Under the pieces are notes generated by a model. It saw only the letters and a list, made by a program, of their open reading frames with translations. It ran no database searches and was not told where the DNA came from. The position numbers and the translations under genes are program-made. 64,000 nt of DNA from Candidatus Desulfovibrio intestinipullorum (GTDB lineage Bacteria; Desulfobacterota; Desulfovibrionia; Desulfovibrionales; Desulfovibrionaceae), in NCBI GenBank assembly GCA_019113165.1, contig DXHV01000073.1, forward strand, positions 1-64,000, read 5' to 3'. Shown here piece by piece: positions 1 to 12,345 of this stretch (its first letter is position 1; each line of letters starts with the position of its first letter).

Positions 1-126
1 GGATTTTGCCTCCAGCTTCTTTCAGCCGACACCTCGCGATGTCCACCTTGCTCTTGGCTATGACCTTGGTCTGTCCACCCGGTCTCGGGACTTTCACCCG
101 TTAGGAAATGTGCATGCCATGCACAC
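1..126 (-). mobile_element. Group II intron, 5' portion (domain I start), truncated by the window edge
   Basis: The minus strand reads GTGTGCATGGCATGCACATTTCCTAACGGGTGAAAGTCCCGAGACC...GGTCATAGCCAAGAGCAAGGTGGACATCGCGAGGTGTCGGCTGAAAGAAGCTGGAGGCAAAA. This resembles bacterial group II intron 5' ends (GUGYG start, CUAACGGGUGAAAGUCCCG, GAAGCUGGAGGCAAA). The intron-encoded protein would lie outside the window. Confidence 0.75.
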
Positions 127-127
127 G

Positions 128-168
128 AAAAAACAAGGACCAGAAAGAAAAGCCTCTCTGGTCCTTGT
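128..168 (-). terminator. Rho-independent terminator of the ahb/hemB operon
   Basis: 11-bp perfect stem ACAAGGACCAG/CTGGTCCTTGT (133-143/158-168), followed on the minus strand by TTTTTT. Confidence 0.8.
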
Positions 169-242
169 CGTTTGGATGGTGTCATGCCCCTGGGGCCTGC
201 AGCAGATGCAGGGCTTCAGGGACGACTCCTGTGCGATTGTGA

Positions 243-710
243 TCAGCTCTCGTCTTCACCAAGCTTGAAGTTCACCTTGATCTTAAAGAGTTTCGTCGCG
301 GGCAGATTGAGGATGGGAACCCCGGTCCTGGCCGCGATGGCGTCAAGATGTTCCTGAATGTACTCTCTGGAAGGCCCTATGAAGGTAAACCAGATATTGT
401 AGGCGTTTTCCCGTTCGTAATTGTGAGTCACGCCGGGCTCGGCATTGACAAGGCTTGTGAAGAGATCCTTGCGGTCCTCGGGCACCCTGGCCGCACACAG
501 GGTGGACACCCAGCCCAGTTTCTTTGACTGGAAATTGGCGCCCATCCGGCGGATTATCTTCATGTCCCGTAGCTTGCGGACCCTGTCCAGGGCCTCCTCT
601 TCAGGAATACCGAGGGCTGCGCCGAGTTCGGCATAGGGTCTTGGAACCAGGGGAAAGTTGGACTGAATGATGTCCAGCAGGGCCCTGTCGGTGGCGTCCA
701 TCTCGTGCAT
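243..710 (-). CDS. ahbB: Siroheme decarboxylase subunit (Lrp/AsnC-like, AhbA/AhbB family)
   Basis: MHEMDATDRALLDIIQSNFPLVPRPYAELGAALGIPEEEALDRVRKLRDMKIIRRMGANF is typical of AhbA/B/NirDL-type proteins. It sits with ahbC/D and hemB. Start trimmed to the ATG at 710, which is preceded by AGGAG. Confidence 0.8.
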   Translation of the reverse strand: MHEMDATDRALLDIIQSNFPLVPRPYAELGAALGIPEEEALDRVRKLRDMKIIRRMGANFQSKKLGWVSTLCAARVPEDRKDLFTSLVNAEPGVTHNYERENAYNIWFTFIGPSREYIQEHLDAIAARTGVPILNLPATKLFKIKVNFKLGEDES

Positions 711-748
711 GGCTACTCCTTCGTGTCTTCCTGGCTGTGCGCGGCCTG

Positions 749-1999
749 TCAGGCATTCCTGCGCAGTCTGGCCGGGATATAGGTGCACAGGGGCTCTTCG
801 CCCATGTAATTGCCGGTCATGCTGTAGGCACGTGCCCTGCAGCCGCCACAGACCTTGTGGTATTCACAGACGCCGCACTTGCCTTCATAGCACTTCTGAT
901 CACGGAACTGCCTGAAGTAGCTGCTGTTGCGCCAGATCTCCGGGAAGGGCGTGGTACGGACATTGCCGCAGTCCAGTTCCAGGTAGCCGCAGGGCTGCAC
1001 CTGTCCTGTGTGACTGATGAAACAGAAGCCCGTGCCGCCAAGACAGCCGCGGGTATGGGCGTCCATGCCGAAGTTCTCGGCATCAACGCTCAGTCCCTCC
1101 TCGCGGGCCATCTGCCGCATGATGCGGTAGTAGTGGGGCGCACAGGTGGCCTTGAGGTGCATCTTCGTGGTCTTGCGGAAATGGTAGAACCAGCGCAGGA
1201 CCTCCTCGTATTCCTCGGCGGTAATGACCTGATCGGAGAGCTCGGCACCGCGTCCCGTGGGCACCAGCAGGAAGATGTGCCAGGCCACGGCCCCGAGATG
1301 CTCGCAGAGCTCGAAGATCTTCTTGAAGCTTACGAGATTGCTCTTCGTGACCGTGGTATTGATCTGGAAGGGCACGCCGGCCTCGGTGAGGTAGCGCATG
1401 CCCCGCAGCGAGGCCTCGAAGGCTCCGGGCACGCCGCGGAAACTGTCGTGGCTCGCCGCATCGGCTCCGTCTATGGAGATGGAGCAGCGGTTGACGCCGG
1501 ACTCGCGAATGAGGCGGGCATTCTCCCTCGTGATGAGCGTGCCGTTGGGCGAGAAGGCACAGACCAGGCCCTTGTCGTGGGCACTGCGCACAAGTTCGTA
1601 CACGTCCGGACGCATCATGGGATCGCCGCCCGTGAAGATGATGATGGGCCGTCCCACTTTCGGGAAGGTCTCGATGAGGGCCATGGCCTCCTCGTGGCTC
1701 AGTTCCCCGGGATAGGGTTCCATGTGGGCCTCGGCCCGGCAGTGCTTGCAGGCCAGGTTGCAGGAACGGGTCACTTCCCAGGCTATGAGCCGGCAGGCAG
1801 GCGTTCCGTCCTCCAGCACCATGGGCATGCCCCCCGGGTGGCCTCCGGGATGGCCCTTGGTGCCACCGGGATGGCCGCCCGGATGACCTCCGGGGTGACC
1901 ACCAGGGTGCCCGCCGGGATGGCCGACAGGCCCTGCCGTGGCCCCGAGGTCTGCCTGGCAGTCCATGTGGGTCATGGTACACGCGGTCAGATCACTCAT
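749..1999 (-). CDS. ahbD: Radical SAM heme synthase AhbD (Fe-coproporphyrin III to heme b) with GHPG-repeat N-terminal extension
   Basis: CNLACKHCRAEA radical-SAM motif and C-terminal Cys cluster (CYEGKCGVCEYHKVCGGCRARA). Start overlaps the hemB stop as ATGA at 1996-1999. Confidence 0.8.
   Translation of the reverse strand: MSDLTACTMTHMDCQADLGATAGPVGHPGGHPGGHPGGHPGGHPGGTKGHPGGHPGGMPMVLEDGTPACRLIAWEVTRSCNLACKHCRAEAHMEPYPGELSHEEAMALIETFPKVGRPIIIFTGGDPMMRPDVYELVRSAHDKGLVCAFSPNGTLITRENARLIRESGVNRCSISIDGADAASHDSFRGVPGAFEASLRGMRYLTEAGVPFQINTTVTKSNLVSFKKIFELCEHLGAVAWHIFLLVPTGRGAELSDQVITAEEYEEVLRWFYHFRKTTKMHLKATCAPHYYRIMRQMAREEGLSVDAENFGMDAHTRGCLGGTGFCFISHTGQVQPCGYLELDCGNVRTTPFPEIWRNSSYFRQFRDQKCYEGKCGVCEYHKVCGGCRARAYSMTGNYMGEEPLCTYIPARLRRNA
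1829..1924 (-). repeat. In-frame 12-bp repeats encoding seven GHPG units in the AhbD N-terminus
   Basis: Translation GHPGGHPGGHPGGHPGGHPGGTKGHPGGHPGG. Confidence 0.95.
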
Positions 2000-2982
2000 C
2001 GGGCCAGCCCCCTGGCCAGGATAGTTTCGGTGAAGTAGGTGATGATGCTGTTGGCGCCGGCACGCTTGAGGCCCAGCAGGGATTCCATCATGACGCGCTC
2101 CTCGTCTATCCAGCCGTTGATGCCGGCGGCACGGATGAGCGAGTATTCGCCGCTGACCTGATAGGCGCACACGTGCACGTCCACGTTTTCGCAGACCATG
2201 CGCAAAATGTCGCCATAGGGACCGGCAGGCTTGACGATGATGGCATCGGCGCCCTCGTCAAGGTCGGCAAAGACCTCTCGCAGGGCTTCCCTGCTGTTGG
2301 CAGGATTCATCTGATAGGTCTTGCGGTCCCCGCAGGCAGGCGCGGACTCTGCGGCATCGCGGAAGGGACCGTAGTAGGCGGAGGCGTACTTGGCGGCATA
2401 GGACATGACCGGGGTCATGACAAAGCCGGCTTCGTCAAGGGCCGTGCGGATGGCGGCCACGCGTCCGTCCATCATGTCAGAAGGTGCCACCATGTCGGCA
2501 CCGGCCTGGGCATGGCTCACGGCCGTGCGGGCCAGGATGTCCAGGCTGGGATCATTGAGGATCACGCCGTCGGGGGCCAGTATGCCGCAGTGACCGTGGC
2601 TCATGTACTCGCACAGGCAGACGTCGGTGATGATGAAGAGCTTCGGAAAGCGGTTTTTCAGCAGGCGCACGGCCTCCTGAATAATGCCGTGTTCGGCATA
2701 GGCCTGGCTTGCCTGCTCGTCCTTCACGGCCGGAACGCCGAAGAGAATGACGGAATGCAGGCCGTTGTCCACGGCCCTGGCCACGCGCTCCTCGAGCTTG
2801 TGCAGGGAGAGCTGGTACTGGCCGGGCATGGCGCCAATTTCCTTCTCGAAGGATTGATCGTCTGTCTCCACCACAAAGTAGGGCATGATCAGATTTTCCC
2901 TGAGCAGGGGAGCAGTTTCGCTGAACAAAAGACGCATCTGTTCGCTCTGGCGCAGACGGCGGCCACGATAATACTCAACCAT
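1996..2982 (-). CDS. hemB: Delta-aminolevulinic acid dehydratase (porphobilinogen synthase)
   Basis: YYRGRRLRQSEQMRLLFSETAPLLRENLIMPYFV and IIVKPAGPYGDILR are HemB signatures. Confidence 0.95.
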   Translation of the reverse strand: MVEYYRGRRLRQSEQMRLLFSETAPLLRENLIMPYFVVETDDQSFEKEIGAMPGQYQLSLHKLEERVARAVDNGLHSVILFGVPAVKDEQASQAYAEHGIIQEAVRLLKNRFPKLFIITDVCLCEYMSHGHCGILAPDGVILNDPSLDILARTAVSHAQAGADMVAPSDMMDGRVAAIRTALDEAGFVMTPVMSYAAKYASAYYGPFRDAAESAPACGDRKTYQMNPANSREALREVFADLDEGADAIIVKPAGPYGDILRMVCENVDVHVCAYQVSGEYSLIRAAGINGWIDEERVMMESLLGLKRAGANSIITYFTETILARGLAR

Positions 2983-3056
2983 TGGAAGACTCCTTTATGG
3001 CATGGCCCCTTGGGCCATGCTGTATGCTTCAGGATTTCCATCCCTGAGAGAGAATT

Positions 3057-4238
3057 CTAGAGACCAATTTCCTCGTCCGTCAGATAGCAGGCGGGGTCCT
3101 GGGCCCACTCGTCGCCATAGTAGGCCTCGGCCCTGGCGCGGAAGTTGCCGCCGCAGATGTTGAGGAAGCGGCACTTCTTGCAGCGGCCGCCCACGTAGGC
3201 CTTCTTGTCCTTGAGCTTGTGCAGAAGTTCGATCTGCGGATCATCCCAGATCTGGGAGAAGGGACGTTCAAGCACATTGCCGAACACATGCTGGCGCCAG
3301 AACTGGTCGGCGTGCACCTTGCCGTCCCAGGAAATGCAGCCGATACCGCGGCCGGAATTGTTGCCCTCGTTGTACTGCAGAAGCCTGAAGACTTCCTCGG
3401 CACGCCTGGGATCTTCGCGCTGCAGGCGCATCCACAGGTAGGGGCCGTCGGCATGGTTGTCCACAGTGAGGATTTCCTTGGGCTTGCCCTCGTCAAAGCA
3501 GCGCCTGGTCTCGTCGATGATGAGATCCACACAGGCCCTGGCCTCGGCATGATCCAAATCTTCCTTGATCAGGGCCGAGCCGCGGCCGGAATACACCAGA
3601 TGGTAGAAACACGCCCTGGGGACTTCCAGATCGCGCAGAAGCTGGAAGATGCCCGGGATTTCGCTCACGTTGCTCTTGTTGATGGTAAATCTCAGGCCAA
3701 CCTTGAGACCTTCTTCCTTGCAGTTTTCCATGCCCTGCAGGGCCTTGCGAAAGGCACCCTTCACGCCGCGGAAGTGGTCGTGCACCTCTTCCATGCCGTC
3801 CAGGGAAATGCCCACGTAGGAAAGGCCCACTTCGCGCAGCTCCCTGGCCTTGCTCTTGGTGATGAGGGTGCCGTTGGTGGAGATGACGGCGCGCATGCCC
3901 TTGCTTCTGGCATGGTGGGCCAGCTCGACGAGATCCTCGCGCACCAGGGGCTCGCCACCGGAAAAGAGCATGACCGGACAGCCGAAGGCCGCCAGATCGT
4001 CGATCATGGCCTTGGCCTGTTCCGTCGAGATGTCGTCCTTGCCATCCAGGCTGACTGCCTGGGCGTAGCAGTGCACGCAGCGCAGGTTGCAGCGCTTGGT
4101 CATGTTCCAGACAACGACCGGCTTCTTGTCCTTGGAGAACTGCAGAAGATGAGACGGCAGCTGTCCGGACTGACGTCCGTAACGCAGGACATCGGACTCT
4201 TCGACCTGACCACAGTACAGTTTGGAAATGCCTATCAT
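3057..4238 (-). CDS. ahbC: Radical SAM 12,18-didecarboxysiroheme deacetylase AhbC
   Basis: MIGISKLYCGQVEESDVLRYGR...VVVWNMTKRCNLRCVHCYAQA, with C-terminal SPASM-like Cys cluster. Adjacent to hemB. Confidence 0.85.
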   Translation of the reverse strand: MIGISKLYCGQVEESDVLRYGRQSGQLPSHLLQFSKDKKPVVVWNMTKRCNLRCVHCYAQAVSLDGKDDISTEQAKAMIDDLAAFGCPVMLFSGGEPLVREDLVELAHHARSKGMRAVISTNGTLITKSKARELREVGLSYVGISLDGMEEVHDHFRGVKGAFRKALQGMENCKEEGLKVGLRFTINKSNVSEIPGIFQLLRDLEVPRACFYHLVYSGRGSALIKEDLDHAEARACVDLIIDETRRCFDEGKPKEILTVDNHADGPYLWMRLQREDPRRAEEVFRLLQYNEGNNSGRGIGCISWDGKVHADQFWRQHVFGNVLERPFSQIWDDPQIELLHKLKDKKAYVGGRCKKCRFLNICGGNFRARAEAYYGDEWAQDPACYLTDEEIGL

Positions 4239-4400
4239 GTATCGTACCGCCGCTTCTGCACACGCAAAAGCGGCTCCTCCTGTCTAGTTGTATTTGTGCG
4301 GAACCGCTTCCCCGATACCGCGCCCGTCTGCCAGGGCAGACATATTTTTTTGCCAGGTTCTGCCCATGAAAACGACAGAACCTGGCAAGCCTGAGTCCTT

Positions 4401-7076
<2,676 letters not shown>

Positions 7077-7153
7077 GGGGACTCCTGACACAGGATATTT
7101 CGGGCTCCAGCGCGGTCGCGGAGCAAGGGGCATCCTGCTGAGAGAATAAGGAC

Positions 7154-7195
7154 AATTCAGGCAGCGCAAGCATTTCCTGCGCTGCCTGTACGTTT
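7154..7195 (-). terminator. Hairpin between recA and alaS (terminator-like)
   Basis: CAGGCAGCGCA...TGCGCTGCCTG inverted repeat. The T-tract is weak, so function is uncertain. Confidence 0.4.
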
Positions 7196-7246
7196 GGATC
7201 AAAAGGGGAACGCGTGTGCGGCACACGGCCTGCACACTAGGGGCGG

Positions 7247-8407
7247 CTAGTCGTCATAGCTGTCGGGATACTCCTGGGGGCCTTCGGCTGCAGCAAAGGC
7301 ATTTTCCGTGCTTTCCTGCCGGGTCTCGACTTCCAGGGGCAGGGGCTCGCCCATGGGGGCTATGGTATTGGCTTCGGCCTCGTCAATGGAGGGCATGCCC
7401 AGGAACTGGCGCACATCCGCCTCGAGCTGCGTACGCAGCTCTTCGTCTTCATTGAGGAGCTCGCGGACGCGTTCCTTGCCCTGACCAAGCTTTTCTCCCC
7501 TGTAGGCAAACCACGAGCCGCTCTTGTCAACGATCTTGCCTTCCACGCCGAGCTCGATGAGCTCGCCCGTGCGGGAAATGCCCTGGCCGTACATGATGTC
7601 GAAGGTGGCCGTTCTGAAGGGCGGCGCCACCTTGTTCTTGACCACCTTGACCTTGGTCTGGGTACCGATGGGATTTTCCTTGCTGTCCTTGATGCTCAGG
7701 CCCTTGCGGATGTCGATGCGCACGGAGGAGTAGAACTTGAGGGCATTGCCGCCTGTGGTCGTTTCAGGGCTGCCATAGCCCATGCTGCCAATCTTCATGC
7801 GGATCTGATTGATGAAGATCACGGCGGTATTGGACCTGTGAATGGTACCAGTCAGCCGGCGCAGGGCATGGGACATGAGGCGGGCATGGCCGCCGACCTG
7901 CATGTTGCCCATTTCGCCGTTGAGTTCGGCCTGGGGCACCAGGGCTGCCACGGAGTCGATGACCACGAGCTCCACGGCGGCCGAGCGCACCAGCATGTCG
8001 GCTATCTGCAGGGCCTGTTCGCCGTAGTCCGGCTGGCTGACCAGCAGCTCGTCGGTATTCACGCCCAGAGCCTTGGCATAGCTCACGTCCAGGGCATGCT
8101 CGGCGTCTATGAAGGCGCAGGTTCCTCCCCGCTTCTGGCATTCGGCGATGATGTGCAGGGTCAGGGTCGTCTTGCCCGAGGATTCCGGGCCGAAGATTTC
8201 GGTTATGCGACCTCTGGGAACGCCACCGACGCCAAGGGCAAGATCCAGGCCGATGGACCCTGTGGGGATCACGGGAATGTTGGCCACCGCCGTATCGGAC
8301 AGGCGCATGACCGATCCCTTGCCAAACTTTCTCTCAATGGTCGTCAGTGCAGTCTCAAGGGCATTATTTTTGGCTTGTTCGGGTGATAGAACCGGCTTTT
8401 TAGCCAT
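7247..8407 (-). CDS. recA: Recombinase A
   Basis: [62 protein letters not shown]. Confidence 0.98.
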   Translation of the reverse strand: MAKKPVLSPEQAKNNALETALTTIERKFGKGSVMRLSDTAVANIPVIPTGSIGLDLALGVGGVPRGRITEIFGPESSGKTTLTLHIIAECQKRGGTCAFIDAEHALDVSYAKALGVNTDELLVSQPDYGEQALQIADMLVRSAAVELVVIDSVAALVPQAELNGEMGNMQVGGHARLMSHALRRLTGTIHRSNTAVIFINQIRMKIGSMGYGSPETTTGGNALKFYSSVRIDIRKGLSIKDSKENPIGTQTKVKVVKNKVAPPFRTATFDIMYGQGISRTGELIELGVEGKIVDKSGSWFAYRGEKLGQGKERVRELLNEDEELRTQLEADVRQFLGMPSIDEAEANTIAPMGEPLPLEVETRQESTENAFAAAEGPQEYPDSYDD

Positions 8408-8667
8408 GGAGGAGACTCCTTGGGTAATAGTGAGGATTTTTTGTTTGACAAAAACCAAAATATTTCACTAAAAAAGCGACCTTAGCACTCCTTAGCAAGC
8501 AAGGCAAGGCCCCTAAACAGCCTGCCAAGACAGACTTTTTTTCCGGCGGGAGCGTTTTGTCCCGGACAGGGCCGCTCCCCGCTGCCCCATCCTTCCCCTG
8601 TCCGCTCTTGTGTTCCTTTTCCCGTCTGTCCCGCAGCCCGCGGTCACAGACACAAGCAAGTTTCCTC

Positions 8668-9885
8668 ATGTCCATAGACGGTGTCCTTCTTTTTTCCGGC
8701 GGCCTGGACAGCATCCTTGCCGCCCTTCTTCTGCAGGAGCAGGGCCTGAACATCCGCTGCCTGCACTATGTGTCCCCCTTCTTCGGTTCTCCCCGTGCCC
8801 GCAGCCGCTGGAAGCAGCTCTACGGCCTTGACGTGGAAATTGCCGATGCAGGCCCCGAGATGGTCCGACTGGTCCGGGGCTGGCCCGAACACGGCTTTGG
8901 CAAGGTCATGAACCCCTGCGTGGACTGCAAGATCACCCTGCTGCGCCTGGCCAAAAGGCGCATGGAAGAGCTTGGCGGATCCTTCATTGCCACGGGCGAA
9001 GTCCTGGGCCAGCGGCCCATGTCCCAGCGCCGGGACATCATGAACCTCATCCGCCATCAGGCAGGCGTGGACGATTTGCTGCTCAGGCCCCTGTGCGCCA
9101 AGCATCTGGACCCCACGCCCTGCGAACTCTCGGGCCTTGTGGACAGGGAACGGCTCCTGGACCTGCACGGCCGCGGACGCCAGGAGCAGCTGAATCTGGC
9201 CAGACACTACGGACTGACGGAAATTCCCTCCCCGGGCGGCGGCTGTCTGCTCACGGAACGGGAAAATGCCCGCCACTACTGGCCCCTGCGCAAGTACAGG
9301 GAAGAGCCCACAGTGGAGGATTTTCGCCTGGCCAACTGCGGACGCCAGCTCTGGCATGCCGAAGAGGGCACGGCCTGCTGGATGGTCGTGGCCCGCAACA
9401 ACCGCGACAACGACCGCCTGCGCGCCTTTGCCGCTGCGGACGATCTGCTGGCCGGCCTGTGCGACTATCCCGGGCCCATTGCCCTGCTGCGTGACGGCTG
9501 CCGCTGGTCAGAGGATCTGCTGGCCCGATCCTGCAGCCAGTTTGTCTCCTATGCGCCCAGGGTCACCCAGGCCCTGGAACAGGACAGCGCCCTTGAAGTG
9601 CGCGTCTGGCTCAAGCGTGCGGACGCCACACAGACCGTGCTGACCGTGCGTCCGGACACGGAGCGGACCTTCCTTGCCAGGCCGGACTGGGAAGAGGTGC
9701 GCGCCGAAAAGCACGCCCTGGCAAGCAAAAAGGAAGAAGAGCGCAAGGCCGAGCTCAAGCTTGTCAAGGAAGCCCGCCAGAAGGCCTGGCTTGCCAGCCA
9801 TCCCGACAGGACTCCTGTACAGGCAACAGCACCCGGTTCTGCGCAGGATGCGGCACCCAATCCGGTACCGGATCAGGATGCCTGA
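8668..9885 (+). CDS. PP-loop ATPase, ThiI/MnmA-like tRNA thiolation family protein
   Basis: LLFSGGLDSILAALLLQEQGLNIRCLHYV is a PP-loop (SGGxDS). A CVDCK motif follows, plus a charged C-terminal tail. Confidence 0.7.
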   Translation: MSIDGVLLFSGGLDSILAALLLQEQGLNIRCLHYVSPFFGSPRARSRWKQLYGLDVEIADAGPEMVRLVRGWPEHGFGKVMNPCVDCKITLLRLAKRRMEELGGSFIATGEVLGQRPMSQRRDIMNLIRHQAGVDDLLLRPLCAKHLDPTPCELSGLVDRERLLDLHGRGRQEQLNLARHYGLTEIPSPGGGCLLTERENARHYWPLRKYREEPTVEDFRLANCGRQLWHAEEGTACWMVVARNNRDNDRLRAFAAADDLLAGLCDYPGPIALLRDGCRWSEDLLARSCSQFVSYAPRVTQALEQDSALEVRVWLKRADATQTVLTVRPDTERTFLARPDWEEVRAEKHALASKKEEERKAELKLVKEARQKAWLASHPDRTPVQATAPGSAQDAAPNPVPDQDA

Positions 9886-10060
9886 TCCGGACTGCCACGC
9901 AATTTTCTCACAATGTTCACACGACTCGGGCACTCCTCTCCGGTACGGGAGCTCGCACCTGCATACGATCCTGTGCCCAGGGAGGCGTCCGGAGTCCGAC
10001 ATCCGTCTCCTTCGCACCCTCCGTATTCTTCTCAACCCCTATCCTTTCTGGAAGACCACT

Positions 10061-10843
10061 ATGGAAACGAGCTATATTGTCATCAAATTCGGCGGACATA
10101 CCATGACCGATCCTGCCCTGCGCGACGCCTTTGCGAGGGATCTTGCCCCGCTGGCACGAGAGGGCAGACGCTGCGTGGTCGTCCACGGCGGCGGACCGCA
10201 GATCTCTTCCCTGCTCAAGCGTCTGGACATCCCCAGTCGCTTTGAGGAAGGCCTGCGGGTCACGGACGATGCGGCCATGGAAGCTGTGGAAATGGTGCTC
10301 AGCGGCCAGGTCAACAAGGAGCTGGTGGGCGCCTTCACCCGCCTGGGCGTGCCCAGCACGGGCCTGAGCGGCCGCGACGGCGATCCCCTCCTGCTGGCCA
10401 GGATGCGCAGCCCGCGCTTTGGCCGGGTCGGGGATGTAACCCGTGTCAATCCCGCCATCCTGAGCTGTCTCATCGAGGCCGGCTATTTGCCGGTGGTGGC
10501 CCCCATTGCCGAAGACGAGGAAGGCGGAGCGCTCAACATCAACGCCGACACGGCTGCAGGGGCCATAGCCGGCGCCCTGCAGGCGGAATACTTTGTGCTC
10601 ATGAGCGACGTGCCGGGCGTGCTGGATGCAGACAAAAAGCTTCTGTCCACCCTGACCAGGGCGGACATTGCCGAACTCAAGGCAAAAGGCGTCATCACAG
10701 GCGGCATGATCCCCAAGGTGGATGCCTGCCTGCATGCCCTGGACATGGGCTGCCAGAAGGCCCTCATTCTCAACGGTGCCGAGAAATCCGCCCTCAGGCG
10801 CTGCCTGGAGGGCGACACGAATCTGGGCACCATGGTGCACTGA
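10061..10843 (+). CDS. argB: Acetylglutamate kinase
   Basis: VIKFGGHTMTDP, VVVHGGGPQISSLLKRL, GLSGRDGDPLLLARM, NADTAAGAIAGAL. Confidence 0.93.
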   Translation: METSYIVIKFGGHTMTDPALRDAFARDLAPLAREGRRCVVVHGGGPQISSLLKRLDIPSRFEEGLRVTDDAAMEAVEMVLSGQVNKELVGAFTRLGVPSTGLSGRDGDPLLLARMRSPRFGRVGDVTRVNPAILSCLIEAGYLPVVAPIAEDEEGGALNINADTAAGAIAGALQAEYFVLMSDVPGVLDADKKLLSTLTRADIAELKAKGVITGGMIPKVDACLHALDMGCQKALILNGAEKSALRRCLEGDTNLGTMVH

Positions 10844-10844
10844 T

Positions 10845-11546
10845 CTACCTGGCAGGTTCGAGCTTCGGGCAGAAGGAGGCCATCTCGCACTGATCGCAGT
10901 GCGGGCTGCGGGCATTGCAGACATCCCGTCCGAACTGCACCATGCGGTGGTTGAGGTCGCCCCATTCGCAGCGCTCGAAGAGCTCCATGAGGTTCCGCTC
11001 CACCCGCACCGGGTCCGTCTGTGCCGTCAGGCCCAGCCTGTGGCTGATGCGCTTGACGTGGGTGTCCACGGCCATGCCCTCGTTGATGCCATAGCCGCCG
11101 AAGAGCACGATGTTGGCCGTCTTGCGGGCCACGCCGGGCACGGTCACAAGCTCGGCCATGGTCCTTGGCGGTTCGCCGTTGAACTTCTCCATGAGCAGCC
11201 GTGCCGCGCCAAGCAGATTCTTGGCCTTGTTATGGTAGAAGCCCGTGGACTTGATGACCTCCTCTATCTCTTCCACACTGGCACAGGACAGTTCCCTGGG
11301 TGTGGGCCAGCGGGAAAAGAAGGCCGGAGTCACCTTGTTGACCCGCTCGTCCGTGCACTGGGCGGCCAGAACCGTGGCCACGAGCAGCTGCCAGGGCGAG
11401 GCATGGACAAGGACGGTGTCAGGATGCGGATAGCGCTGCTTCAGCAGGCTCAGTACCCTGGGCGCACGCTCTGCTGCCCCCTCGGGCAGAATGCGTGTCT
11501 TCGCGGTACGTGCAGATGCGGTTCGGGCTGTCGGTTTGCCGGGCAT
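10845..11546 (-). CDS. nth: Endonuclease III
   Basis: VATVLAAQCTDERVNKVTP, VPGVARKTANIVL and C-X6-C-X2-C-X5-C Fe-S cluster motif. Confidence 0.93.
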   Translation of the reverse strand: MPGKPTARTASARTAKTRILPEGAAERAPRVLSLLKQRYPHPDTVLVHASPWQLLVATVLAAQCTDERVNKVTPAFFSRWPTPRELSCASVEEIEEVIKSTGFYHNKAKNLLGAARLLMEKFNGEPPRTMAELVTVPGVARKTANIVLFGGYGINEGMAVDTHVKRISHRLGLTAQTDPVRVERNLMELFERCEWGDLNHRMVQFGRDVCNARSPHCDQCEMASFCPKLEPAR

Positions 11547-12345
11547 GGATTCCCCCTCTTCAAAAAATCAGTGTGCGGACAGGGGCCCAAGTGTGCGTGC
11601 GGGACACACGTCCCTTCCCTGCTCTCCTTCTTGTACTTGGGCGCCGTTCAGTCTATCCCCGGCAGGCATCCAGGGCAAATCACTGTCTGAAGGGCCCCTG
11701 TCACGGCCACAGCAATGCTGCAGGCCCTGTCTGACGCCTTGTCTGCCACTTTCGGGGCGTGTCCTGTTCCACAGTTGCAGAAGTTCGCTCCCGGATTGCG
11801 TTCTCTCCTGTCCGGACCAGAAACAGTAGGCATGCAGGGACTTTTGCGTTCCGCTCTTTTGTATGCTAAGAGGCGACTCTGCCACGGGGTACCGGCCCTC
11901 TTCTCCCCAAATTTCCGGGACCAGCCCCTGTGCCCCCGAGAGGTGTCGTCCGGGGCCTTCTGCCCTGCGACATTGCCTGTCTGCCTGTGCAGGCCCCAGC
12001 CCTGACCTGGCCTGAAGGCGCCAAGACCCTAATCTCCTCTGCTTTTCAGGAGGCCTTCGTGTCCTCCTGACCCAATCGGGCCGAACGAGCAGGTCTGACT
12101 GCTCCCTGGCCTCATTTCTGGCAGCCTTTAGCCGTCTTGAGAGGCAGGGGAAGGCCGTTTCTTCCCTTGTCGCAGACAAGACCTCTAGGCTTTTGATGTC
12201 AACCGTACACACTGCCTTCCTGGTGACGTACCTTGCGCTCCCAGTGTCTGGACAGTGTGCATGAATTCTTAAGGGAGGGCGCGTTCCTCCTCTGAAAGCC
12301 CCGGCCTTTACGACGATTTTTCAGAGAACTTGCGCGCTGTATCGT

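Noticed and set aside
11568-12212. 214-aa minus-strand ORF in the nth-dksA gap
   Set aside because: No domain, unusual composition, no clear RBS; treated as non-coding.
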